A stretch of 64,000 bases of DNA, from positions 110,148 to 174,147 of the forward strand of contig VWZF01005764.1 in the NCBI GenBank assembly GCA_013396755.1, in the 5' to 3' direction. Below the pieces are notes generated by a model, which saw only the letters and a list, made by a program, of their open reading frames with translations, did no database searches and had not been told where the DNA came from. Shown piece by piece: positions 47,128 to 59,860 of this stretch. Source of the stretch: Sclerurus mexicanus (lineage: Eukaryota; Chordata; Aves; Passeriformes; Furnariidae). The translations under genes were made by a program, and so were the position numbers. How positions within the stretch are numbered: the stretch's first letter is position 1; each line of letters starts with the position of its first letter.

Positions 47128-48439
47128 CATGCCTTTTCCATTTAATTTCATTGGATGTGTTTTGTGTTGATGCTTTTTTCTTGTTGGAATTGTATTTGCT
47201 CCTATTGAATACTCACATAATCACAAACCTTCATTAATGGTGACAAAATGTTATTTATTTATGTTTATTTGTTTTTTATTGGCTTTTATAGCATCTGTTT
47301 CCTTTGGCATGTGAGCTTCCCTGCTACTAAAACTGGGATTTCAAGGACGTGAGCTGAAACTGCAGTGGGGTTATGCTGAAAACTCCTTTTAATTTTTTAA
47401 AAATTCCTTTTTTTAATTTTTTTTTTTTGATGGGAGCCTGGGTGTGCAGGAATGGCAGGGTAGGTAGCGTGCCTCTTCCAACGAGAATAAACAGTAGGAA
47501 CACAAGAATGTCAGAGCAATAACAATCCTGTTTTCATGCAAATTTCCCAGGAGTAAGAGAGGCATATTGTAGATGACACATTAACAGGCTTGTCTTTAAA
47601 TAGAATGTTTTTCAAAGTCTTCCTTGGGGCACCAGTGACTGTTCGATGCAACATTAATGGATGCATTCTCCTGATAGAATAACAAGGATTTGGAGACTGA
47701 AAGAGACACTAAACTTGCCTCCTGCCACATTTTGTATGTCTTTGTTTTTCCTCTAAATATGTACTTGGATTGAGGAGTTGCTGTCTTATAGCAAGGGAAA
47801 ATCCACCTCCCCATCTGCAGTGCCAGTGCCCTCTTTTAGAAGAGACACTTCTAATGTGTATGTTTGAGACATCATGAGTAACCAGAGTGGTAAGTGCAGC
47901 TGCTCCAAAGGATCTGAACACAGGAGATAATGCTCCAGAGGCTGGAGTGCTGTGGGGATGTGGAGTGTCTTCTGAACATGGCTCTGGTGATGGAAAGATG
48001 CTAAGAAGCCTGTACATTAATGCAGTTGTGGTACCCACAAGTCCTGCCCATTGGATCAGTTCAGCTCCGTCCTCATGGCTGCCCAGGAGTTCGTGGGGCC
48101 CTGAACAGCTACACTGCAAGCAGTGACAGATGTGAAAAGTGAGTGCAAAATAGTTTGGCTTTACTTTGAAGAGTGATGTAGATTTCCTCTGCTCCTTCCC
48201 AAAGGGAATTGCCCTCCTGCCCCATATGATTTGACAAATTAAATAATTTAGCTCTCTTTCTAAAATACTTCACTGTTTGACCAGTCACCTTTCTTTTTCT
48301 CCTTGCCCTTGCTCTCTTTTTAATACCTGTTGTCCAAATTGGGAGATTTGAAGGGTGTTTGCTCACTTATTCAAGAGGGTACCACAAATCAGTTTGGGCG
48401 CTAAAACTCACCCTTCGCTCATCTCTTATTCCCTCTGTG

Positions 48440-49010
48440 TTGTCATTGCAGCCCCCCATTACATGTGTGCTCTCTGATCCCATTGTCTGTATGGAATAGC
48501 ATTTTAGCATCATCAGGTTTCACTGGCTGTGATGATTTGGCATAATTTCCATGTGGCTTATGCGTGAATTCCAAGTCTCTCTATGTCCGAGGGACAAGAT
48601 GTGCTTTGTATTTTGACAGCTGTCTGTTGTGTTTTAATTTACTTACCGAGATAAAGTCATCAGCTTGTCTGGATGAAGGTGACGGTAGCACATCCATAGA
48701 TTGCTACAATAGCATTCCAGGGACATAATATATTTGAAATGTGCTTTCTGCCCTTCCAGATTAGGTCTTTTTTTAGTTACTTTCCACCAAAGCTCTTCTA
48801 TTCTACTTAGTTTAAATACTCATTTTAGCAGAACCTGGAAATTGACTTCTTTCCCCTTCCCCTTTTTCTGCCCGTGGCAAATTCTCAAAGCACCCAGCAA
48901 TTGAGCCTTTTTCTGATCCAATGAATATTTAAATATTTTATGCAAATATTTGCTATGTATTAATTGAGAGCAAGTGAGCAAACAAGAATAACTCCATATG
49001 CTGATGCTTA
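48440..49010. promoter_or_regulatory. candidate conserved non-coding element
   Basis: Repeat-free sequence with a varied vocabulary rather than low-complexity runs. It includes TTTGGCATAATTTCC, a TTTGACAGCTGTCTGTTG E-box/TALE cluster, TATGCAAATATTTGC octamer and forkhead-like words and TATTAATTGAG. No frame with splice sites crosses it. It resembles deeply conserved developmental enhancers, but this is a judgement from texture only. Confidence 0.25.
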
Positions 49011-51520
49011 GTATAGTTTACTGGTGAGAGGGAAACAGAGTGATGTTCGAGCTCCAGCACAGGCTTTTGCAGGTAGTTGTTATGCAGAGTGAGCAGCTTT
49101 GGTATGACAGGCTGCCCTTAGAATATCCTGTAGCTCAGTGGTGCAAAGGCACTCAGTGAACAGGATATCCAGATCTGCCAGAAAGGAGGGTTAGACCTGC
49201 TGGTCTCCTGGTGAATGCTGTAATTGCTTATTTAAATTTGAGTTAAGTTCATGCACAATTTTTTTATTTTTAGGGTTTTTTTAATTCTTGAAGGGAGGAC
49301 AAAGAGTGATTTCTTTGCCATAACCCTCTTCTTTTTGAAGTATAAGTAGTAAGAGGAAAGCAAAGAAACTAGACTGAAAATTAGTGGCTGACCTTTCATA
49401 TTTGTAGCTGATGTAAAAGTAATAATTAACTAATGTTTCTGCTTTATGTTCCAGTCTGTAGGTGTGTTTAAATGTCAGGCTTATGTGAAGCAACTACCTC
49501 TAGTGAGTACTGAACTGTTAACTTAGAGTGAACAAAGGGTTCTGAGGAAAAAGTAGCCAAGTTCTTGTTTGTGTGGGATTTTGTTTTACCCTGTTCCCTC
49601 TTAGAGCTCCAAGAAACCTGCTGCGAGAGCACATGGCAGAGCACACTGCAATAGGCCACGGGCTCCTTGTCTTGGGAAATATCTTGCTTATATACAGAAA
49701 GTTGCTTGTCTTTCTTGCCAATCAGAATTATTCTTCACTGGATGTTAGGGTAGAGCCTTCTGATATTTTTTGGGCTAGTCTTGGACTTTCAGGATTGAAA
49801 TTTGTTCTTTTACTGTCTACTAATTTTTGCTGTTAATGGTGAGTAGTGTAGACATTTCTCAGCAAATAAGCATGTACCCCCATGAATGTGCAACTCTGGC
49901 AATCAACTCACTAGCAATGCTGGAAGAAACAATAAAAAATACCAGTAGGCATATTATTCTATCTGCATACCTATGAATTGAAATCAGTGCCTCAGACTCG
50001 TCAGTTACTAAAAGAAGATGCTGATACAATGTGTATACCTACTGTTAGACAAAAAAAACTTGGAAGAAAACTTTTTCTCTGAAGACCAGCTCCATATCTT
50101 GGCTGAAACTAACAGCAATTCTCAATTGTTTTGTCAAAGTGGGGGTGGAAAACAATGGACACAACAAAACTCCTTCCCTAAAACAAATATCTAATTTAGT
50201 AAATTTGGTTAAAGTGAAAGAGACATCAGAGCTGGCAAGTTTTGAAACACTGCTTTTTCAGGCTTAACAAAGCATTTTCTTTTAAAGCTAATTATTCCCA
50301 AATCCCAAGTTAAACCTTGCTTTCAGCCAAAACCAGAATTCCAATAACACACTTGTACAAGGCTGGAGTACCTGCCATGGTCAAGGAGTGGGGACTTTTT
50401 CTGACCATCCTTCAGAAGGGTAACCCAGAATGTTCAAGCCCGTTGTGAGCAAAGACTATCCAATAAGTAGAAAACTGTGTGTTGATAAACCATGGCAGTT
50501 CTTCAGAAGATAATCAGCAGGGCTCCCCATGGATGTGGGAAGCATTGAATTTGTTTTCAGCTCTTTCTGGATCTCTAGTAGAGTTGCTTGACCACATGTG
50601 TTTATTAAGATGGAAACTTTTAATTCAAGAACTTTCGAGCATCTGTAAAAGTGGAGCAACTTAGAGTCAAGTGGTAGGGTTTCTTTATTGAATAATAAAA
50701 AAAAAATTAATTTTTTTATTAACAAAAATCTGAAGAATTTTAGGTCAATGCTTTTAGGAAAACTAGTAATTTTTGAGAACAGGCCACTGAGACTGCTTTT
50801 TGAATGCTACTAGTGCCATTATACAACAGATGAGAGTATAACAAACAGTTTTGATATATAATAATGTTCAGTAGTATATGATATGATCTCACAAATCAGT
50901 TGATAAAATGGCTCTGCAAATAAGAAAGCTTAACTTTGTCATCTCCCATAAAAGCTCTGAAGCTGCTGCCTCAAATCCATGGCAGTCGGGCTATGAAAGC
51001 TCTAATGATACAGGGCAAGGGTGGGGTGTTTCACACTGCAGTCCAGTTTAGTCCCAGGTTTCCATCACCATTGGACGGTCTGGTGCATCACAACAGCTTT
51101 CTAGGGGCAGCAGTGAGTTCTGAAGCCTCCAGGTTTGCTGCTTTGCTCTTTCAGTTTGTGCCTCGCTATTTGAGCACTCTCCATCCAACAGCAGAACGCA
51201 CGTGGGGTTTTGTGCATTGTTTCTCTGCTTTGGAGGTAGCTGTGCTGAAACAGAGGAAAAGCTGCTTGCAGAGGGGCCCGGCTCATCTGTGAGGTGGAGA
51301 TGGGTCTTGTGCACCAGGAAGATCCTGAGCTAAACGTGACACTTCAGACGGAAGGCACTGCACGTCCTGTGGCACAGCCAGCTCTGAGTCCAGGACTGCT
51401 TCCAGTTGCTGAACCCTCCCTGAGCCAGCAGCTTTAGCCAGTTTGTGCCAATGATTTCTAGCTGCTGGTTAGAATTAGCCCAGGAAGCTGTGACCCTGAG
51501 GGGACATTCTGAAGGGAATT

Positions 51521-51551
51521 TAAACATAAATTTAACATTAAACATAAATTT
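51521..51551 (+). repeat. 13-base direct repeat
   Basis: TAAACATAAATTT at 51521-51533 recurs at 51539-51551, a period of 18. It is a local duplication. Confidence 0.7.
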
Positions 51552-54500
51552 GTGTTTGAGTAAGCCAAGCATTTGCTGGAGCAATTACAGGGGATGCTCT
51601 CAGCTGACAGTCTTTGTGCAGCTTATGGCTGATCCTCTTGCCAAACTGGGGAATGAAGCAGCAGTGCCTTTGTGGGAGAGCATAGTTTATTACCCAGTAG
51701 GTGCAATTTAAAAAGATCTGAGGGAGAGATGGCAGACATGTGAAGAACTTATGTCCAAGTAGGGTCAGTTATATTTAGATGCCCTGATATATTTGTGTTT
51801 CGAAATGTCATTTTGGGAAGCAGCAGTCTTACAAGGAAGACCGAAGCTCTGCCAAACAACATGCTGTTTGATTTTACATCAAACCTTTAAGACAGGATAA
51901 TATTCACTCCAGGGAGAAAGAATGGCTGAATAAACATGTAGAAACTTAAAAGGTACTGGAGTTTGGTATAATCAGTGTGTAGTGTCCAGTGACATCTAAT
52001 GAAGTTTTCTAAAACAGCTCTGTAGATTTAGTCAGTGCAGTGTAACTACACAGTAACTATGGGGTTTTGCAGAGGCAGTTTCCTCTGACCAGTTTGTACC
52101 AAAGTGTGTTGAGCCAGTATTTTTTTTTTTTTCTAAGTCATCACCTCTTGAGTCTTAACCTCCAGCCATTATCACTCAATGTTTTCAGCAAGTCCTTCAA
52201 GTCTTTACCTTCTTCCCTGCTTTGGTGACCTAAACTGAGCCCTTATATAACTGCATGATGTGGTTCTCTGTGCCTTCTCCCTCTGGCATCCTCACCTATT
52301 ACCTTTCCTTTCAAAGCACAATAATGGTTCCTTGGAAGGGCCCCCGAGTGTCTCTGTGGCTGTGCAAAACTGAACCTGGTGGATTTCTGGTCAGGGCCTG
52401 GGAGTTGTGATTTACTTTAAGAACGTGCTTTATTCACTAATTAAATAACTAGTAGGAAAAAAAACCCGATGGAACAAAAACAAGTGGTGAAGATTTAGGA
52501 GAATATTACTAGGAGAGCAACCGATTATCCTTCTGTGTTTTTCCTTGCTGATTTAATATTTTGTTGTGGACAGTTTAGCTTTTTCCCCCACAACATGGAA
52601 CTCTTGGCTGCTGTATAATGAAGTGTTAATTTTTAATGCTGTTTTTTGTTTTGTTCATTTTAATGGAGAGTTAGCCTGTTTGGCTGTTTGTTGTGTGTTG
52701 GTGGCACTTCTTGGTTTTGTTGTTGTTTTTATTTTTTTAAATACTTTCTAATTCATATGCAACCTAAGTTGGCTGTGAGTGACTCAGTTTAAAGAACCTT
52801 TCCCTCCACTCTCATCACTGCTGCATCCTTGTTCACAGACTCAGGTCTCTGCCTTATTAAAAGCCAGAGTTGGTTTTGCTTCTCTACTGTTGTCCATCTG
52901 ATCTGTGCTGCTCTCTGTCACTTGGAGGAAAGGTCTGGTGTGCCAGCAGACACTTGTGTGCAGTGCTGAGCAGAGCTTTCCATATTTTCTAGTATTAGCT
53001 ACCAGTAGGGATCTGACACGTTTCTCTTCTCCCTGCACCCCCTATGTCCAACTAATTTTCTGCTGGTTCTGTGTTCAGTTTTGTTTACCACATGTTGCTG
53101 CTGTTTCTTTCTAGTTATGGAGACCAGTTTGGGCCACCCTTGGTGCCACAATTGTTGCCTGCTGTCCTGGGAAGCTGCTGGTGTGGTGTTTAGGATGAGC
53201 TTTTTCCATGTGTTAGAGCTGAACGATTCATGGGAGATGAACAGGGCAGAGGGATGTGCAGGAAGGAGGCTGTTCCAGGGCTTAATGACCTACTATAGTT
53301 TGACTTTGTATACAGTTTATACCAATTCTTGTGATATACCTACAGTACTGCTTCCCTGAAAGCCTTAATTCCTGGAGACATGGGATTCTAGGAGAAGGCT
53401 GTCTGGGTTTTTTCTATTCATGTGTGAGTTGTTTGTCTATTAGCAGAAATAGATTCCTTGGTCCTTAGAGAAAAAACTTCAAAAATGTCACCCAATAGGA
53501 TTCAAAACCTGAAGGGAAAAATTAAAAAATAATGTATTATTTCTCTATAAAAACACACAAGGAAGAAGATCCCCTTGTGACTCTCTGAAGCTGTTTGTGA
53601 ACAGTTTGGGCTGTAGTGCACTCTGGGAGGCAAGTGTGAAGCACACATTGCAGATTTGTATCTTGTGTTGCTTTACCCCTTTTCCAAAAAGAAAAAGAAT
53701 GAGGGAGAAATAACAAAGAAATGTTTGAGGGGAATTGTTGCTGAGGGTATTGTGGATATCTTAAAAAAACCATTCCTCTGCAAACAGCTTGCTGCTCCTC
53801 TTTTTATTTTTAAGTAGCTTTAAAATCAGGAGCTTGGTAGTGGGGAGAGGGAAATCTTTGCCCGCTTCTAGCTCAGAAACGAATGTTTAGTCATGTAGAA
53901 AGGGTTTATGAAAGCAGATTCCCCTTTCAAAGATGATTGTCACAGTAGCTTAAATTGTCTGCCAAGCATCGTAATAGAGTTTTACTACTGTAGGAAAACA
54001 AAAGCAAAAGATAAGCTTAACTCAGTGAAACAAAAGCAGAACAAAGGAGGGAGAACAGCAAAGAGTCTCACTGATGACAGAAGAGCACAGTGACTTCCTT
54101 GCAAGGAACAGCTTGAGAGGGGCTCCTAAAATAAGGTTAATCCACTAAACAGACTCAGAGGTGTTTCCCTTTCTGCAACAGGGCGTAGATACTATGATAA
54201 CAAACGTAGGCAAACTGGTCTGTGGGCTGCAGAGCAAAGCCACCCTCTTGTTCTCCAAGGAGGGGCTTTGAAGGCACCATCTAGGGCTACATACCCATCC
54301 AGAGGTTTTGTTGGGCAGAGAAGGCAAGAGATTGCTAAGTGAGAGGAAGTGATGTGGATGTGACCCAAACCACCCAAATGTTGTTGACCATTTTTGCCAT
54401 CTTTGTTCTGCTGGAAACTGTGTCACTTGGCTAATCTTGCCCTTTCCATTTTCAGTTGAATTAAAGGCATGACTTAGGCCAAAAGATGACTCGAAAGGAG

Positions 54501-55319
54501 GTGTCTAAGTAATGCAAAGGGAGATGTTTGCCATTGAGATAAGCACTTAGGAGGCACCAGTGCTGCCAGGAAGCCAGGGCTCACTACTAGTCTTAGAATG
54601 TCACATAGAGTTTCTGCCTAGCCCTTGCAGTCTCACAGATTTTCCTTTTTAAATCATGTATTTGTGGTAGCTTTTTTTTGGTTGCTTGATTTTCAAATTT
54701 GTAAACAAGATATAGGAAATATTTACTAGCAGAATGGCAAATACTTGACATATTCACCTGCACTTCTGCCTGCACTGCCCCATGGAACCAGTGGTGGTGC
54801 TGCAGGAAGGGGGATTGGATGCGTGAACCTTGTGTTTAGACTGGTTTAATTAATTCATCTTTTTCCTTGAAAAAGAGTCCCTAACATGCACTCCAGAGCA
54901 GTGGTGGTAAGCCTGCCCATGCTGCCCTTCTGCACTGGCTGCATGAAGGACAGAGATAAAGGGTTTGGTCAGGTGGCACCTTGATGCAGAGCTGCAGTGC
55001 CCCTGTGCCACAGGCTGCTCCTGGGAGACTCATGTGAGCTGCCTTACTGTGGCCATTTGTCAAACATGTACATTTTCAGTGTGACTTCATGACCAACTGG
55101 TGCCTGTACTGCAGTCACTGGGAGTTGCTAGTTCAGGTATATGTGAAGCCAGTCTAATTCCCTCTGCAGTGGGATAATATCCTTTGGACACAAAGAAGTG
55201 ACTTTTATACATTTTAACATCAGTGTCTTGCTGTGGATCTCTGGTGGGTTTTGAATGCAAACCTGTCTGGATAATGGTCATGGGAGTGATGAGAGTTTAC
55301 TTATTGGTGTTTTATTTTC

Positions 55320-56085
55320 AGAAATGTTTGGGGTAATGGACTTGAGCACAGTTTGGAAAAGGCCTGTCCTGGCCTCAGTTCTGTTCAGTATTTCTGTTTT
55401 CATAATGACTTGCATGATGCAGAAGAGAGTGTCCTTATTTAAGCTGGCAGATGATGCGAAGCTGGGCTGGGCTATAAATGCATCACATAAATAATCTTGT
55501 AAAAAAAAATTTGGATGTGATTCATTGAGAAAAAAAAGTAGGAACAATCACTTGGATTTGTGCAGAAGGCTTGCAAAAAAAGATCTGGAGCTGTGGTATG
55601 TCATAAGCTGAACATGAGTCAGCAATGCCATTGCTGTGAGAACACTCTTCACAGAAGTCCAAACTCCTTGTTAGAAGCACAGTGTTGGCTGTGCTGCCTG
55701 CAGGTCACCTGGTGTTACCCTTCCGCTGAGTCAATTTACTGTGGCTGGTTTGGGGCACTGAGCTTCAAGGGAAAAGCTGGGGTAACTGAGTCGATTTGAC
55801 TTGAGGCTGGTTATCCAGATGAAGGTTGCCAGGAGGTGTGATAATAGGCTTCAAGAGAGAAATCTGTTCTCTGTATTCCTGGTGCAAGAAACTTAAATTT
55901 AATCAAGTGGAAAAGCCAAATGGTAAGGCTGGGAGGATTTGGGTCGAAAGTTGTAGAGGCCATGGGGTCTGTTTGACAGCCTTTGACAGCAGGTGAGGTC
56001 TTTATGGAAAGCTTTGGTGCCTTGTTTCCTGTGAATTACAGTTGCTGTTCCAACCCTGCTGAATCACAGTCTTTCTGTGAATGAA
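55320..56085 (+). mobile_element. old CR1 LINE copy with reverse-transcriptase remnant
   Basis: In the plus frame 55255-55494 the peptide VLFSISVFIMTCMMQKR followed by KLADDAKLGW aligns with the CR1 ORF2 stretch of the type LLFNIFINDL then KFADDTKLG. Its ADD is the catalytic aspartate pair of motif C of reverse transcriptase. Downstream words keep CR1 order: a GGATTTGTGCAGAAGG tract, GATCTGGAGCTGTGG, AACATGAGTCAGCAATG, TTTGGGGCACTGAGC, CCAGATGAAGGTTGCCAGGA, GTTGTAGAGGCCATG and a terminal GTTCCAACCCTGCTGAATC plus TTCTGTGAATG. Several internal deletions and frameshifts break the frame, so this is a dead, ancient, 5'-truncated copy in sense orientation. Confidence 0.8.
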
Positions 56086-56766
56086 CGTCATCATTAGCAG
56101 TGCCTCAGTGTCATGTTTCCTGGACAAGCTCTCAGCCCTTGGGAGCTTGAGGAGGGATGCTGCAAGCATGGGACAAATGAAATGAGGGGGAACATGTTTT
56201 ATTTCTCTATCCATTCTTTTGTCCAATCCCAATACAAACAGTTGTGTTGAAAGACTTTATAAAATCCTTGTGTCTGTTTGCTCGGCTGTTGTGCATATCC
56301 AAGGATGCCCTGGTGAGTCTGTACCTACGTGCTGGAGTGCTGAGAAGGGTGCAGTGCCTCTGTGGTTTCCACAAGGGCCAGCTTTTGTCTTGAGAACATG
56401 TCATGGCAGGGACTGGTGCTACAAAGCTGTAGGAGGGAGCTCTTCTCTGCTCTGAGAGAGCATGCAGGAGGAAATACAGGAGTCAAACTTGCTCATAGTG
56501 TGGTTTGCAGCCTCTCTGATATGGTGGCAGTGCACATTCACTTCTACTGCTGCCGCCTCTTCTGCTATGTTGGCACCACTTTAGGCACTATGTGATGTTT
56601 ACAGGACCCCACAGTGACCCCAGTCAGTGAAGTGAGCTAAACTAAACTTAACCATTAAAGAAAACTCTTATTTTGCTGAAAGCTTTTGTTGGCTGAAGTA
56701 TGGTTCCCTACTTGAACCCACAGATAGCTGCACCAGCCCAAGTGGGTTTTTTGAGCAGGGAGTGGA

Positions 56767-56955
56767 ATGAATGGAATGGGAGAGCTTGGAGAATGCCTGA
56801 ACTTTTACTTGTGCCAGGAAAAGCATGCCTTGCTACAGCCCAAAGGCTCCTATGCTCAGGGAAAATGGCTCAAACCCAACTGCTTTGGAAGCTGTGGACT
56901 TCAGGTGTGCCACAGAGGCTGTATGTGCCATGCAGGTATAGTTTCTGTCAAGTAG
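56767..56955 (+). other. small Cys-rich ATG frame
   Basis: A 62-codon ATG frame has seven cysteines, five of them in the last third (NCFGSCGLQVCHRGCMCHAG, spacing C-x3-C-x4-C-x3-C-x-C). A GCAG followed by GTATAG could act as a donor inside it. No signal peptide or family match is seen, so it is probably fortuitous. Confidence 0.12.
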
Positions 56956-59599
56956 TGAACAGGTAATTTGTGTTCTGTTGCCTATGTAAGCATTAAATTA
57001 CATGCTGTTATAGTTTTGAAGGAAGGTATTTAAAGTCATCTAAACTTTAATAGAAACAAGATTTCAATTATTCTTGTAATGATAAGGACCAAAGTTTTCT
57101 AGTTTATCTAGAAAAAGCCTTGTTCTTTAATGAACCTCAGTAATTAGAAATGCACTAGTCTATAACTGAATTTCTAATGAATAACCTATAGATTTAGCAG
57201 CTTGTCTTTTTTCCCCCTTGTCCTTTATAAAAAGTTCCCAGTAAGCTACATATTTCCCACTGTGCACTCATGGAGCATGCCACTGTCTTGCCATATGGTT
57301 GCTTTCCTCTAGCAATTAATAGGATTGTATGCAAAGGCCCCATAATCTTTGGGGACTATATATTTGCTTGTGGTCTTGTCAGAACATGCAGCATTTCGAT
57401 AGGCAATTTCTCACGTTTATGTCCACTGAATAACAAGTTGCCCAAAAGACAGCATAGTAAAACTTAAACACAACAATTTGGTTTATACAGTAAAAACAAA
57501 CAAAAAAAAAACCCAACATCCAAAAAACATTGGAGCGGCTGTATCTTTTCAAGATTCTCAGGTTGTGTTTAAAGAACTGGTTTTTATGGCTGGGTGCATA
57601 TTGCATGGATGCATATAATCAGTTTCTTGGCAAATGTATTTACAAGGACATTGTTTGCAGTCATTTTTTTCCCTACATTATTTAAAAATTAATATGACCC
57701 CAAATAAGTAAACTTAAATTCAACTAACATTGATAGAGATGGAGTAAGGGAAGGAGGAGAGATGATGGAAACAATAGCCCAAGGTCTCTATCAAAAGGGG
57801 AAAAAGGGATTAAATAATGTATTGATGTTGTTATGCAGGGCACCTATACCCCAGTTACATGAGCACTGAAGCATTTGAAGAAAATTTTAGATATTTTCCA
57901 CACAGGTTTTTCTTCAGAGATGAAAACTATAGGCACCTCTTAAGAACGATTTTTGTCTGAATTATCTCCTCTTTGTGCTTCTGGAGCCTGCTTACATGAC
58001 ATTTGAAAGTGGCTATGCTTGATTTCCCTCTCCTCCCAGCTCTCCTTATGAGTCATGGCAGAAGGAGTTCTGCTGCAAGAGCCCCATGGCATTCCTGGGT
58101 TTGAGCTGCTCTGTAGTGGAGCATCACCGAAGCTACAATACCCAATTCACTGGGATTATGGTTTGTAGGAGCATCCAGGAAGCATCTGACAGGTGACTCT
58201 GACCAAGGCTCAGTGAGAGAAGTCTTGTGTTTTGTGCTTGTGCAGTGTGGGTTGCTCTAAAGGAAGGAGGTGTTCCAAGGGTAAAAGTATGGCTCAATTG
58301 CTTTAGTGCAAATGCAAGAATCTGGGCTTGTTCTTGAGTTTTGGGCAACTCTGAACAAGCCTCTTGCTTTAGGACTACTTAGACTGTGAACTTTTGGAAG
58401 GTGGATCATGTTCCCCTCCTGTATATACTAGTGTCTAGTGAAAAGGGACATTTTCTGCCTCTGAGATAATATTAAGGTTATCTTTTTGGGTGGAGTTTAG
58501 TCCTGTCAAAAGAAGTGGGATGTGAGAAAGATGTATTGTATCTTCTGCTGCACAGAAATCTGGACAGCACTGAGGACACAGTGGGTTAATAAAGCTGACA
58601 CTCCAGGGAAGTCAGTAGGTGTTTTAGTGCACCAATATTATGGTGATTTGAGGGCTTGTTTACCTGCCAAGAGGTTGTTCAAGCCTCATTTTTTTATTTT
58701 GCAGTATATCAGGAAAGGGAGACAGAGAGAGGATGATGGCAACTAATCCCTCTTGTGATGCTGTATATGATGACTTTACTAAATCTGTTAAGTTTCTGTG
58801 GGTCTGCCTGGAAACTGGCTTAGGGCAAGGGATTACAGAGCTTGAAACAACTATCAGATGCAGAGTTGCAATGGACTGCCAGTGGGTCTCACTTCTGAAG
58901 GTCAAAGCAGCACATGCCTGCTTTATGTGCAAACCTCGATTCCAGGATGCCTCTTAAGCACCTTGGGGAAAAGTTCTCCCTGTATCTCCAGCTTAACTCG
59001 GAAAGGTCAGCATCTGTATTTTTTCTTCTTTCTCTGCTGCCCCTGCACCCTGGAATGGAAACATGAATATGTCACATTCAGCTAGCCCTGTGAACATCAG
59101 AGAGTTTGGAGCAGATGCAAGGGGTACCAGGTTAAGGCCTCTCTGCAAACCTGTTGAATCTACATCAGATAATTTGACCAAGGGTTTTAGTACAGCAAGT
59201 GCAGCTGTCACTATGTTGTTGCTGTTAAAGATGCTTATATGATCTGACAGTGTTAATGAGTGAGTAACATCAGTTGAGTCCAAAAAGCTATTGCACAGGA
59301 AGAATCCATTAAATTTCATGGTCATGGACACTTTGTGTTTTTATCTACCTGGATGAGGCAAGAAACTGATTTATTGGGGAGTAACTCAAATGAATTTGGA
59401 GCAGTTGATCAACCTCTGTTCCTTTCCCATTAAGTGTCTTCAGGTAACACCTAGACTGGGAGTAACTTCAGTGCTATGGTGCTTCAAGAAAAGTTCACGT
59501 GTTTATATCTGGTACAAGAATATCAAACAATATCTGAGTCAATAGGAGCTGTACTCTTATTTTGGGCTTTTCTTTTTGGCATGTGAGTGGTGGGGAGGT

Positions 59600-59860
59600 G
59601 TCAGCCCCCCTTCTGTAGTGGCTAATTACATTTCCCACATGACATTTCTCTCTCCTTGACATATCCCATCATTCGCATCAGTGATGATTGTCATCAGCCC
59701 CCCTGGCATCTCCTGTACTTGCTTGAAATACGAAGCCATTTGTTTAGGGGAAAAAAAAATCCCAGTGTTTTTTTTTCCGCTGTCCTAATTTTCTCGCTAA
59801 CTTAGTTGAGATATTTTGTGAGGTTTTCATTCTCATAAACAAGCTTATTCTCCAGACAGG
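59600..59860. promoter_or_regulatory. candidate conserved non-coding element
   Basis: Contains GTGGCTAATTACATTTCCC, a palindromic TGATGATTGTCATCA at 59682-59696 (a TALE/PBX-MEIS-like arrangement) and TTAGTTGAGATATT. It has few repeats apart from short A and T runs. It has enhancer-like texture only. Confidence 0.22.

Larger units (their letters stand above)
47128..55319. other. intron-like or intergenic DNA
   Basis: AT-leaning non-coding DNA with poly-T and poly-A runs (47424, 50697, 52122) and a candidate element at 48440-49010. GC-richer patches at 47887-48130 and 50936-51300 are open in single frames without a good splice pair. A short direct repeat lies at 51521-51551. No gene is recognised. 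Confidence 0.45.

Noticed and set aside
47887..48126. 79-codon plus frame and 136-codon minus frame
   Set aside because: Neither has paired splice signals or a recognisable domain. The overlap of both strands points to composition rather than coding.
52321..52370. CTTGGAAGGGCCCCCGAGTG resembling the antisense CR1 3' end
   Set aside because: The match stops after about 12 bases and the terminal repeat is missing.
53255..53310. GGCTGTTCCAGGGCTTAATGACC resembling antisense CR1
   Set aside because: Only about 20 bases match the CR1 order and neither the CR1 3' end nor the upstream blocks are present.
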